A stretch of DNA of 64,000 nt from Ascaphus truei. Lineage: Eukaryota; Chordata; Amphibia; Anura; Ascaphidae. The DNA lies in NCBI GenBank assembly GCA_036426205.1, contig WSYH01000140.1, positions 124,001 to 188,000 on the forward strand, read 5' to 3'. How positions within the stretch are numbered: position 1 is the stretch's first letter; every line of letters begins with the position of its first letter. The notes under the pieces are model-generated. The model did no database searches. It had not been told where the DNA came from and saw only the letters and a program-made list of their open reading frames with translations. This document shows positions 48,451-60,001 of this stretch, in pieces. The position numbers and the translations under genes were made by a program.

Positions 48451-49300
48451 GAAAAGAGAGTCTGCAAAGTTAGTAAGTGGCTGTCTGCAGTTTCTTTGTG
48501 GCTGCAGTTTGTGTGTGTGTGTGCTGTGCTGTGGTGTTGTATATCTGTGTAGAGGTGCTGTGTGTGTGTGTGTGTATAGAGCTCCAGTGTGTGTGTCAGT
48601 GTCAGCAGCAGTGTTTATGGTTGTAGCATGTGTGTGTAGTAGCAGTTTGTGTGTGTGTAGAGGTGCTGTGTATAGAGGTGCAGTGTTGTGTGTGTGTGTG
48701 TATGTTGTCTGTGTAGAGGTGCAGTGTTGTGTGTGTGTGGGGGTGTGTGTGTAGAGGTGCTTTGTTGTGCTGTGTTGTGTGTAGAGGTGGGGGGGGAGAG
48801 TGCAAAGTTTAGTAATTGGCTTCATTTTTTATTGTGGCTGCAGTGTGTGTGTGTGTACACAGAGGGGGCGGCAGTGTCTGGATATAGATATCTGCAGTGT
48901 AAGAGTATAAAAGGTGGTTTCATGTATTTACCATTTTATTTTAATAAAAAAATCTATTTAACTATACAAAAGTGACTATTATTTAAGAAATAAGCCTACA
49001 TTTAGCCTATAATACAGACGAGACCACGACTATTCTAAAGCTTGCCTTAAACTAGCCCGGTTACATTCTGGGTGTAACCTGGCTAGTTAAAGGCATTTCT
49101 GCATTGACTAATGACCCATAGGATTAACACAGCAGGGGTCCCTGCTTCGCCTCGGGCATTAAACTCTTCCAGCCAGGGCATTATTGGCCAGTAATGCCCT
49201 GTTCTTCAGGGATTATTACTTAAGTAATACATTGAGAGTTACCTCTCGTTTTCAAGTATGTCCTGGGCATAGAGTTATGATGACAAATAATACATGGTTA

Positions 49301-49995
49301 CAAATAGTTATATAAGTGAACAGGGTATACATTATATACAAGACATTGCATGCACAGTTAGAGATAATATATATTATAGGCGTATGTAGCAGTTAGAGAC
49401 TAGATTAAAATGTGAGACATGGAAAATAGTTGAAGCGCTCAAATGCAGGTATATCTCAAAATGATAATAAGCCAGACCACTGTACCAGGGTACTAACAAT
49501 TGATATAGTACCTATTGTGTCATATAATGGGTACTATCCTCCTGAAGACAGGTGGTGTGTGGTGCAACCCACTCACCATCAGTCTCATTGGCTGGTTCCC
49601 CTGAAAAATATGCAAATACTCACATCCTGGTAGGTCAGGCTGTGCAGCTACTCAATGCAATACAGGGAAAAGGGAGACCAAAAAGCGCACCAGCACAAAC
49701 GGAGCAGGAAGTACCCAGGACAAAAAAATGATTAAAATGATTAAAAGGGCACTTTAATGTGACAAAAGACCCATCCTAGGATTAAAAGGGCATTACAACC
49801 ATAGGAAACAGGTTTTGGGGTTTCTAATATACAATTACAAGACCTAAATTAATCGAGGAACCAACCAGGAGAGGGGCAAAACTGGATTCAATGTAGAAGA
49901 AATAACAAATATTCTAGCCCGGGAACATTGAAATATGTTGTATATTGAAATAACATTGAAATAATATATATATACTGTACCTGTACACTGTATTC
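49301..49995. other. Noncoding, repeat-like, no gene seen
   Basis: Begins with the tail of the C2 SINE-like unit, then a stretch with AAATGATTAAAATGATTAAA (from 49,726) and other short tandem phrases. No exon or RNA gene recognised. Confidence 0.45.
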
Positions 49996-49997
49996 TC

Positions 49998-50266
49998 AAA
50001 TGGAAATATTACTGTATGCTCATTTGCATGTCTTAGACAGGTTTGCAGCCCTGCCTGTCACCATTATCACCCGGCATACAACTTCCACTGCAGCAAGGGA
50101 TTTCTGGGAAGGGACATGCAAATTAGCACACAGTGCCACCTTTTGCTTCAAAAGGTCCCCTAAATCTTATGCTTGCTGCATTTCACAGCTTTTGAGCACA
50201 GCCTAGGTTAAGATGCATAAACCTACCCACAGAGACAGGTGTTTCGACCTTAATGGGTTTGATCAG
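49998..50266 (-). repeat. Interspersed repeat with 5' hammerhead relic, copy 2
   Basis: Reverse-strand relative of 1,187-1,450 with the same order of landmarks and about the same length. The two copies differ by scattered substitutions and one 15-base deletion here next to TTTTGAAGCAAAAGG. They lie in different surroundings, consistent with dispersed retroposition. Confidence 0.78.
50234..50266 (-). ncRNA. Hammerhead ribozyme relic (copy 2)
   Basis: Read on the minus strand from 50,266: CTGATCA, an AACC..GGTC stem II with loop CATTAA, GAAAC, the short ACCT loop and GTC ending at 50,234. Here the GAAAC box is intact, unlike copy 1, but the CTGANGA box has C for the conserved G (G8), and the first stem II pair is A-C. 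Stem I is supported by CCC before the core and GGG after the cleavage site. Copies 1 and 2 are damaged at different positions, so the family ancestor very likely had an intact hammerhead. Confidence 0.6.
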
Positions 50267-50770
50267 TGGGAGGCGATTCTATCAGTCTGCAATGGATGTA
50301 TTTTATATCATATCCTGACTCTACATCAGGATTAGAGAGAGTCATTATGTTTCATGTCTGCATGATGTCTTTCTATAGTTTTCACTACCTTTCCCTCTTC
50401 CCTTCATACTCCCATCCCGTCGCCCCCTCCACTTCTCCACACGCACTCTCCGCTGGTGCTCCCAGCTTTGCCGTTTTTGCCACCACTGCAGTTGCGCTAT
50501 TAGCTGGTACTCGGGGTCTACGCTTGCGCACACGGATGATAAACAATACACTGGTTGCCTTGGTTAAAAGAGACGCTCCAAGCAGCTAGCACAGCAATCA
50601 GCTGTTTCTCTGTTCTCCACGGACATAGAAGTGACGTCAGCTTCTATCAAGTCTGAGATTTCAGCAGCTGTTCAGGTTCACAGGCTTTTTTCAATCAGTG
50701 AAGACATTTTATTGTGTTTAGGTGGTGGGTATATATAGGTGTGTGGTTGTCACTGCGTCTTGAGCACGCC

Positions 50771-50805
50771 CTTGAGAAAGGTCCTGTTTGAAGGACCGAA
50801 ACGTC
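50771..50805 (+). other. Hammerhead-like motif
   Basis: CTTGAGAAAGGTCC, an intervening loop and GGACCGAAACGTC form a 5-bp GGTCC/GGACC stem followed by GAAAC and a GTC triplet. The first box is degenerate and an extra base precedes the stem. It is the plus-strand relative of 52,737-52,774. Confidence 0.4.
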
Positions 50806-51002
50806 GGTGACTGTGCCAGCTTTTTGCAATATACTTTTTGATATTGGACTACCGTGTGTGCTGTCTCTTCCTTGCTGTCTCTTCCTTCCTTGCTGTCTCT
50901 TCCTTGGAAACAAGGTCTGCCTAGTAAGGAGTCTTTATCTATCCTTAATCTATGGGACAAGCACCTACTCTAACAACTTATGTGACTGTCATCTGCCAAC
51001 AG

Positions 51003-51057
51003 TAAATATAAATATATATATATTTAAAAAAATTATATATATATATATATATAAATT
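51003..51057. repeat. (TA)n microsatellite
   Basis: AT-only sequence dominated by TATA steps, with a central TTTAAAAAAATT. Confidence 0.9.
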
Positions 51058-51059
51058 TT

Positions 51060-51635
51060 GATACCATGACTGTCCTCTAGGGGCTGAATAGGGCAGCTAT
51101 ATGACTTTTGCAACACACAGAGTTAATCTTCCCTAGAGAAAAGCAGCAGCTGAAGCTAATCATGTGTATACGTAGAGATTGACGCTCATACACGTGTATG
51201 GACTCACAAGCTGTATATCAACATATAGATAGATGGGAACTTCAGTAAATCATTCCACCATTGTGTAATACAGAGTCAAGGGGGGACATATACATGGGAC
51301 CTAGCGGTCAGTCAGCACGACTACCGCAGATATGGTTTACCCTGCTTACCCCCCTTAACATATACACTTCCCTAAATAGGGACCAAGGTAACAATAAATG
51401 AGGGCTACTGCCCATTACCTTTCCATTAAGTGTATAGGAATACGAAATCCATCCAGGCGAAGTTCCACTGCGTGCAGTCCTGATAGAAGGAACCAGAATG
51501 TAGAGAAGCAAGGAGCACAGCTGGGTTAAAAATCTGCAGGAAGGGTCCTGTAGAAAAAATGAAGGGCACAACTCCGTTCTAAAACTGAGGGTGGTTTATT
51601 GAATAAGTGCACAGGGACAGAAACACAGCCCACAC
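51060..51635. other. Noncoding, no gene seen
   Basis: Contains no recognisable exon. The 87-codon minus-strand frame at 51,308-51,571 has no recognisable domain. Confidence 0.4.
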
Positions 51636-51638
51636 ACT

Positions 51639-51668
51639 GACATGTTTCGTCCCACGGGACTTTATCAA
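51639..51668 (-). other. Hammerhead-like motif
   Basis: The minus strand reads TTGATAA, AGTCCC, GT, GGGAC, GAAAC, AT, GTC. The stem is perfect and the GAAAC and GTC boxes are intact, but the CTGANGA box is changed at two positions and one extra A separates it from the stem. Confidence 0.4.
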
Positions 51669-51717
51669 CACCAAAAATAACTCCTATTCCCTTTAGGGAA
51701 AGCTAACCACACTATAG

Positions 51718-51719
<2 letters not shown>

Positions 51720-51796
<77 letters not shown>
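51720..51796. repeat. (CA)n microsatellite, perfect
   Basis: About 38 uninterrupted CA units. Confidence 0.98.
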
Positions 51797-51797
<1 letters not shown>

Positions 51798-52101
51798 CCA
51801 AAAAGATATACAACAATACAACACACGCAAGAGTCCACAGTCATAAAAATATCATTTAATTAACAAATAGAAAATACATTAAATATAATCCCACATAAAA
51901 CCATAAAGTGTATGAAAATATAATATGAGACAAAAAGAAACATACATCCCCTTAACAGGACAATGCAGTGGCGAGTAGAACTAATTTAAGACAAAGTTAT
52001 CTTGTCATCATTATTCAATGTACCATCGCCGGAAGAAGGGATCAGTGTATCTTGAAAGCTCGCACAAATAAAAGCATTTCGTTAGCCACAGAACAGTATC
52101 A

Positions 52102-52154
52102 TCTATTCATTTTTTATTATTAAAGCTCGGCTGACACGGTGATCTGTCTATATG

Positions 52155-52188
<34 letters not shown>

Positions 52189-52240
52189 AATACAGATCAC
52201 CGTGTCAGCCGAGCTTTAATAATCAAAAATGAATAGATAA
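52102..52240. repeat. Inverted repeat around a TA/CA tract
   Basis: Arms 52,102-52,148 and 52,192-52,240 are near-perfect complements containing GCTCGGCTGACACGGTGATC. The loop is TA then CA microsatellite. A third partial copy, GTGTTAGCCGAGCTTTTATA, stands at 52,272-52,291. Confidence 0.85.
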
Positions 52241-52653
52241 TATATATATAATATATAGTGGTACCGGTACCGTGTTAGCCGAGCTTTTATATATATTTTT
52301 TTTTAAAAGAATAGACAGCGCACGCCCCATAGCGTGATACTGTTTCACTTTAATTGGTAAAAATAGGGGGAATCAGGCTCACTCACAAAAGTAGTATAAA
52401 ATCAGGCATGTAGTGATGACATATCACACTGTATTATGGAAATCCCAGTAGATCACCCGTACCCTCGGTGGTGTAGGTACCCAGTCAGTCCTCCTCAAGC
52501 TGCGCCGGTGGAAAGGCTTCCTGTGCGATCGTATTCCAAGTGCTGTCAGAGCAGCATGCGCTCCGTGCGTCAGCAAACAGGAACAGCTGAGGATCAGACC
52601 GACCGGCATCCGGTCCACCAGTAGTGACGTAATGTCACTTGCGTCGTCGTCCT

Positions 52654-52686
52654 TACGCGTTTCGTCTCCTCGTGAGACTTTGTCAA
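52654..52686 (-). other. Hammerhead-like motif
   Basis: The minus strand reads TTGACAA, AGTCTC, ACGA, GGAGAC, GAAAC, GC, GTA. Stem II is strong. The first box has two departures from CTGANGA and the triplet is GTA, which hammerheads tolerate. Confidence 0.4.
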
Positions 52687-52711
52687 AGGCTATTGAGGAC
52701 TGAGTATTAAT

Positions 52712-52810
52712 AATAAAGATAATACATCAAGAAACCCAACGTTTCGGTCCTCCAAAATGGGACCTTCCTCAGGGAGATGCAAGGGGGTTTCTTGATGTAT
52801 TATCTTCATT
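52712..52810 (-). repeat. Small inverted repeat with hammerhead-like loop
   Basis: AAGATAATACATCAAGAAAC (from about 52,716) is mirrored by GTTTCTTGATGTATTATCTT (ending about 52,806). Between the arms the minus strand has CTGAGGA, a GGTCC/GGACC stem and GAAACGTT (52,774-52,737). The CTGAGGA box fits CTGANGA exactly; one extra A precedes the stem. Confidence 0.6.
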
Positions 52811-53416
52811 ACGAATACACTTATTTTGATGAACTACCCACTGAGTGCTGTCTCCTGATTACCAGACTGCGGAACGGTATCGTATTGCTATATTATTCAT
52901 ATGGGACACGCACCTCCAGCGTACCAGCACCTACCGGAGTGCCAACGGTAACTTTTGACTACATATATCATTGGTAGGGTTCCTGTTGCAGACTCATATA
53001 ACCATCTTGTTACAGTATCTGGATTTCTCAGAGAAGACAAATGCATCATGATGAAGTACAGTCTGTCTCTTTTTCCCGGGTCAGTAGGTAACTGATTAAT
53101 TGGCATTTTGCAATTGCAGCATCTCATATTGTATCCATATAGGTCGGTGACTACTAGTCCAAAAAATAAAAAAAGATAGCCAGGCACACTGGAGATTCAG
53201 AAAAGAGTACATGACACATTAAGCCAATGAGTGGGTCTATCAGGACCTTCAATCAGAGTATCTTTTCATGCAGGTCCCAGTGGACCGAAATGTCAGCTTA
53301 TTTTATCATGTATATTGGGGAGATCTGCGAGCTGTTTTTATTGAGATCAGCATTCCAGCTGCTTCCATTATGTCCAGTTATCTCTGTTGGGCAAAATCGC
53401 TGTTTTACACACTAAC

Positions 53417-53545
53417 CTCTGATCCAGGAAGATCTTCAGAACTGTAAGCAAATACTTTCCAACCATTTGGATGGCATCCTGTCCAAATATCCCCTGTATT
53501 TTGGTCAACAAACAGGTTGTCCAAAAGTGTCTCTAATTGCAGCAC
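53417..53545 (-). CDS. PON2-like: Paraoxonase, PON2-like, exon 8
   Basis: This 129-base exon encodes 43 residues. LLDNLFVD contains the Asp-Asn pair that binds the catalytic calcium in paraoxonases, followed by [16 protein letters not shown] with the conserved Cys-His pair. The acceptor is CTTTCCACCAAG before GTGCTGC; the donor is GAG followed by GTTAGT. PONs are six-bladed beta-propeller, calcium-dependent lactonases of the secretory pathway or bound to membranes and HDL. The wording of the conserved blocks is closer to PON2 than PON1, from memory of the families. The next exon, coding for the last 50 or so residues, was not found to the left. Confidence 0.9.
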
Positions 53546-53957
53546 CTTGGTGGAAAGGAAGGATAGTATAAAACGGCATTTTTGAAGATCTATGAAATTA
53601 ATATGCAAATAGCTAGAATTAAACACCCACCAAAGTAGAAACCAAATAGCCCAGGATCTGGGCTAAAGCACACGCAGGCCTCTTACGGGCAACTCGCATG
53701 GAGACTCACTTTCCCAAATTCAGCTGCCACATCCAGTACAGTAACGTTCAATGTAATGTAAACGCTTTGAAGTCAGAATTATTCTACTTTTTTTGTCAAG
53801 AACACTCAACTTTGTGATTCTGGGCCTTTACTGGTATGTATATGTGCAGAAAGCCATAGGCAAATATACTATGATATTGTGTGAAATACAGGGACAGCAT
53901 TACCACTGAATCATTTGGGGAAGCCCAACAATTCTTTTTTTTTAAATGGAATTACTT

Positions 53958-54100
53958 AGATTGTAAGCTCTTTGGGGCAGGGACTCCTTTCCCTATTGTT
54001 TTATGTCTGAAGCGCATATTCCCATTGTGTTAGGATATTGTGTCATGTGTATTGTAAAGCTTTATATACCGGGATGGCGCTATATAAATAAAGATATACA
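53958..54100 (+). mobile_element. LINE/SINE 3' tail in PON intron 7
   Basis: GATTGTAAGCTCTTTGGGGC to GGCGCTATATAAATAAAG, the same 3' tail as the L2 element ending near 6,252. It is a 5'-truncated copy of about 140 bases, on the strand opposite to the gene. Confidence 0.8.
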
Positions 54101-54538
54101 AAAATACATGCACAACTACATAACATTTAAAAAAAAATTAAACCTCATCATCAATGACCGGAAAAAAAAGGTTATAATGATAAATGACTGGAGATTAAAT
54201 GTTCCTGAATGAGGAGAAGATGGTTTCAAGGTATATTTAATAGAAGCTTAAGAGTATGCAATAATTGCAATAGTCATTAGTAATCATGAACATGCATTGA
54301 AGCGGATGGCTGAAAAAAAATTGCAACAATTATTGAACTTTAGTGAATAGACAACCGAAATGCTTGCGTGCCCTCCAAGAACATAATGAAATTCACTTGT
54401 ACAATATGTTGTTATATTTTGAGGTATGTAATAAGTATGTTAATAGTATTAAAACAGTAAATTAATTATTTCTTAACCAATATGTATGAATTAAAAATAA
54501 ATACAACTCTGAACTTCACATTTTACAGATGTCTACAA

Positions 54539-54824
54539 CAGGGGTGCGCAAACATTTTCTCTTGCGCCCCCTCTGCCTCTTGTCCCTGGTGCTCGCGCCC
54601 CCCCCCACCCCTTCACACACGTGGTCATGTCATGTCACGCCGTGGTGTAATTTGATGCCGTGTTGCCATGGAGACGCTTCCAGGCGCCAGCTGAAGCAAG
54701 GTTACGTTGAGGTTCCAGAGTCCTCACGCGATCCCCCGGCATTTAATTTTAATGCGTCTGCAACCGCCCGCGCCCCACAAAAAATCTCTGCAACCGCCCG
54801 CGCCCCGCAGTTTCCGCACCCCTG
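54539..54824. mobile_element. hAT-like MITE in PON intron 7
   Basis: Starts CAGGGGTGCGCAAAC and ends GTTTCCGCACCCCTG, allowing for mismatches. Flanks GTCTACAA and GTGCAGAA match at five of eight positions. The GC-rich interior has a duplicated CTGCAACCGCCCGCGCCCC. The ends resemble those of 60,002-60,767. Confidence 0.78.
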
Positions 54825-54849
54825 GTGCAGAACATTAAACTTTTCTTAC

Positions 54850-54931
54850 CTTTACTGGAGATAGAGACATGTTTGCTTGTTTTTCCAGGACATGGATAGT
54901 ATGAGCTAAGAAATCAGCAATATAGACATAC
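54850..54931 (-). CDS. PON2-like: Paraoxonase, PON2-like, exon 7
   Basis: A short exon of 82 bases, found by searching for the expected strand of the propeller between exons 6 and 8. It completes a split Lys codon with its first base, then encodes [17 protein letters not shown] and ends SLSPVK. The acceptor is TTTTTTTTAAAG and the donor AAAG followed by GTAAGA. The phase fits both neighbours: exon 6 ends in AA, this exon begins with G, and it closes on a codon boundary, as exon 8 requires. Confidence 0.9.
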
Positions 54932-56177
54932 CTTTAAAAAAAAGGTACATAAACACATGTACTATTTATCAAAACAATCAACACATGTCTTCAAAACACC
55001 CCATATATTTAAAGTAAAACACATCTTTTGCAGCATATCAATTAAAAAAATATTTTGGCGAAAAATGGGCAACTGAAAACTATGTTTTTTATCAGTTTAT
55101 GAAGACTTGACTTCGAATACAGACCTGATCATGACATTACATTTCTGCTGGTTGGAACAGCTAGCTGCTGAACAAAAAACTTAGTTTGGCCTGTGTCATT
55201 TACTCATTCAGAGTGCCAGGTAGCTGCTTTCCAGTGCTGGAGAAGAGAGCAGCTCCATTCAAATGCATGGGGCTCAAATCTTTCCCGCATAGGGAAGAAC
55301 CTTAAAGCTTTTTTAATAAGAGCCAAGCCTTTTATATAATGGATACATTGGGGGGCAGGGGTGGGGGGTTATTGATTAAACTACATTAGTGCCAGTCAGG
55401 GTACAATTGCACAGATATGGCTATTGTTTCGATGTGATAGTGCCCTGATCAGCCCGATTGTAGTTTAATGAATAATCCCAGTTACCTATGATTTGTACTA
55501 CTGTTCCTCACTGCCACCAGTTTGTGGTACGACTCGCACTGTTGTGTAGAAAGTTTGATAATATTTCACTTTCTTTCATAGAGACCAGGAGGTTGTATGC
55601 ACCTGATCTACATGTCAAGAAAGATCACTGGGTCAGTGCCACAAGAAATAATTAAGAGCACGCTTTTCATAATGCTGCTACTCTGGACCCTGCTTCCTCC
55701 TCTGCTATCTACAGCTAATTAATGAAGACAGGTCATTGGAGGGCACAAGTAAAAGAGCACAAATGCACATTACAGAGCGAGGAAAGTAATGAAAGCAGAC
55801 AAGGAAGAAGTTTAAAGAGGAGTATGGAGGGTGTTATAGAGCAGGAGGGAGAGTAAAACACAGAGAAAATGTGTGATATGCCGTGCAAATGTAATTTAAT
55901 TACATATAGTACAGTACATCAAAGGGGCATTGCCAATTCCAGGAACGAGTACTGTCAATTAAGTAAATACATGTTTAACTGGTGGATTAATCAATCATTA
56001 ATTAATTTATGGCCAGATAGGGCCACAATACAATGTAGCAAAAGGGGTTAAAAAGAGTTTGGCATTAAAGTCACTGATACCAGTCATTCCTCCATCTTAA
56101 TTTAGGCGATAACAAGATACCCCACCACAAACTACTGCCCTGCTTATTTATGAATGTCTCCTGACTGTCTTGTCTTA
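54932..56177 (-). other. PON intron 6, no further gene
   Basis: Apparently unique sequence with short simple runs. No exon is missing here by phase. Confidence 0.6.
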
Positions 56178-56771
<594 letters not shown>

Positions 56772-57451
56772 TTAGATCTGGTTTTCATTAGGTCATAGCC
56801 TGCTAAGTGCAAAATGACATGATACCTTCTTACTTCTAGAGGGTGCTATTGCATTTGTGGAAATCTACCTACAGTAGGGTACAGGCAAATAAACAGAAGT
56901 CACAAGAACTTCAATTAAGTTATAACAAATGTCTCCCTAACAAGCTGCTGCAGTCCTCATTAGAAAGCCAACACAAAATGTGTTGCACTTGGTATAGTTT
57001 TATGCTATTAAACCAGCACAGCATTTTACACCAGTTGAGTGCTGGCGGTAAAGTGATGATCATATACAGGCTCATATGTACTGCGCCATAAAGTCAACTT
57101 CAGCCACCGATGGACAACTTATTAAGCATTTCAAGAGAATGGATGGCAAGTGTCTTCCGGGGGTGAGAGGTGTCTTATGGAATAACATCTCTTAGTAAGA
57201 ATCGCCCACAGTGTTTCTGAGATCATGATTGTAAAATTGCAGAGAGTGTGAGCATCAAAACACTAATAATTAACTGCAAGTTTTCTACATGTCTTATTTT
57301 TGTATCAAAAATAAAACAGCAAGGAAAGAATACAAGAGGATCACTGGATCCAATAATAATAATAAAAAAAACATACTGAGGCAAAGAACCAAAAAACGCG
57401 CACAACTCTTATGGTGTAGTAAATTATATTATATGAACAATGTGAAAAGGG

Positions 57452-57843
57452 CTAGTATTTATTTATAAAAATGTTTTACCGGGAAGTAATACATTGAGAG
57501 TTACCTCTCGTTTTCAAGTATGTGCTGGGCATAGAGTTATAAAAATACATGGTTACAAATACATGGTTACATTAAAAGAACAGGGTTAACAGTCAATTCA
57601 CAGATATTTCATGGACAGATAGTTGGAAAATTGGGTACAAGGGACAAAGGGCTTGTGATTTTCTGACTGATATAGAGCAGCTTTAACATCACTTTAACAC
57701 CACCAAACAGCAGCCGAACGGCAGCAAACGGCTCACACCCTTTGGGCTGCCCTTCGGCTGTGCAAAAGGCTGTCCGCCTTTGGGGCAACGCAGATGAACA
57801 CTGGGGTGGTTGATTTTCAATGCAGCTGTGAACAAAAAGTGCA
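57452..57843 (+). mobile_element. SINE-like insertion splitting the left arm
   Basis: Interrupts homology between the arms exactly between GTGAAAAGGG and AAGTATTGCACG. It begins TATTTATTTATAAAAATG and includes ACCTCTCGTTTTCAAGTATG, shared with blocks C1/C2 near 49,240. It is younger than the inverted repeat it splits. Confidence 0.72.
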
Positions 57844-58159
57844 AAAAGTATTGCACGTACATCCAATAAAGTTACTTTAAGCATTACATGTCAGGGACAT
57901 GTTACCATATGGCACACAGCTGATCTACTCATCAAACGACCAGCACGACAATCCACTTCTAGATGTGTGGAGATGGACGTCCAGCACGTAAGGGAAGGCT
58001 CCCTCCTGGATCTCGGTTTCTGGACTCCGATAGTGCCAGTTGCTCCGTAGTGGATCAGCGTTGTTATATGGCCCGTATAGTAGTAGGGGAACTCCCACTC
58101 ATCCGGCATATAGCCGAATCTACCTCCCGTGTCTCCATGCGGCAGTCACTGACGTCGCT

Positions 58160-58201
58160 CTACTTCATCAAGGTAAATAGAGTCCCTCTGCGAAACGCGT
58201 A
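58160..58201 (+). other. Degenerate hammerhead-like motif
   Basis: CTACTTCATCAAGG precedes a GAGTCCCTCTG stretch and GCGAAACGCGTAGG. GAAAC and a GT(A) triplet are present, but the first box is poor. Confidence 0.3.
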
Positions 58202-59143
58202 GGATTCCTTTTCTGTCAATATCTGACTTTAAGTGACTCAGTTTACCACTGTTCTACTATCCGTGTCAGCGACATCCAAGCCTGCTTGACTACACTGATT
58301 GGTCGCTCTGCAAGTGACGAAACCAGTGACGTCAGTGACTGCCGTTTGGAGACACAGGAGGTAGATTTGGCTATACGCCGGGTGAGTGGGAGTTCCCCTA
58401 CTACTATAAGGCCATATAACAAACGCTGATCCACTACGGAGCAACCGGCACTGTCGGAGGCCAGAAACCGAGATCCTGGATGGAGCCTTCCCTTACGTGC
58501 AGGACGTCCATCTCCACACATCTAGGTGCGGATTTTTGTGCTGGCCGTTTGATGAGATCAGCTGTGTGCCGTATGGTAACATGTACCCGACATGTAATGC
58601 ATAAAGTACCTTTATTGGATGTACGTGCAATACTTTCCCTTTTCACATTGTTCATATAATATAATTTACTACACCATGAGAGTTGTGCACTGTTTTTTAT
58701 TTCTTTCTATCAGTTCCACAAGATGTTGAGCCATCTTTCTTGACTGGCAGCAGACTCTCTGGTTGTACATCACACGTTATCAAGTGTATCACCTATTTAA
58801 TTATATAGTAGACTAAGATATATTGTTATCACTCACGGTTTATGGGTTAACAACATCTTGATTTGATACAAGTGTTTTTTATAATTGAGATATATACTCA
58901 TCTTATGTAAATATTAATATATATTTTTCACAATGTGTTGCACGGAACTGTTCTCTTTTGATTTCGATACATTGAGGCAAAATTGCTTTTTGTTCATGGA
59001 GCACCAGAGCAGCAAAAACATAGTAACCAATTATTATATTATTTATTTTAAAGAGGAAAAATTGTCTTGAAACGTTGGATTACATAAAAATACACCTGCT
59101 CCCATAATTGCCCCTTATGCCAACAACTTCCTAAGAATTATTA

Positions 59144-59425
<282 letters not shown>

Positions 59426-59467
59426 TTACCATGACTGCATTTCACTCACCATAGGTAAATTTGCACC

Positions 59468-59472
59468 CAATA

Positions 59473-59500
<28 letters not shown>
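59468..59500. repeat. (TA)n microsatellite
   Basis: About 13 TA units followed by poly(T). Confidence 0.9.
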
Positions 59501-59505
<5 letters not shown>

Positions 59506-60001
59506 CAGTATACCCTCATTTTCCTTAGTACAACCTAATACAGATATATGATAATGATTTAACCACTTCCAAAAGAAAGAGGGTTATTCCATGCAATATA
59601 ACAGTAAATATAAATCGGTCTAATTTTAAAATACTAATAACAGGAAAAGGGAATAAGAATACAACTTTTAAGCTTATAAACAAGACCAAACACAAGGAAA
59701 GATAAAATACAGGATGGGACGGTACTGTAACTATTAAATGCCGAACAGGTTGTGGTTCATTAATTAAATGCCTAATTAAACAGGTTGGTCTTGAGCCTGT
59801 TTTTATAGATTTCCAAAGAGGGGCCTCTCGAACTGTATGAGAACTGTAGTATTAAACATCCTAAATGAATGAAAGCTACAATGGTCAATTAAATCCTAAA
59901 AATCTGGCATTAACACAATACTAAAATGCACAAATTCTCAAATGGTAGAAATTGCTAACTAATATATGTCTGGAGTTAAGTCAGATATCTGTACACTACA
60001 G

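Larger units (their letters stand above)
47768..49300 (+). repeat. Block C2: cleaner copy of the duplicate
   Basis: Matches C1 throughout. It holds an insertion between TTTACCAGGAATTA (about 48,119) and AGTAATACATTGAGAG (about 49,224). The uninterrupted sequence (ACCGGGAAGTAATACATTGA) is seen at 57,478, so C2 shows a SINE-like unit split by a roughly 1.1-kb element. Confidence 0.8.
57391..58700. repeat. Inverted repeat in PON intron 5, arms about 380 bases
   Basis: The left arm is 57,391-57,451 plus 57,844-58,156; the right arm is 58,328-58,700. Matching landmarks include GGAGATGGACGTCCAGCACG near 57,969 with its complement near 58,500. The left arm is interrupted by a later insertion. The spacer holds a hammerhead-like motif near 58,160-58,201. 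No coding potential. Confidence 0.88.
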
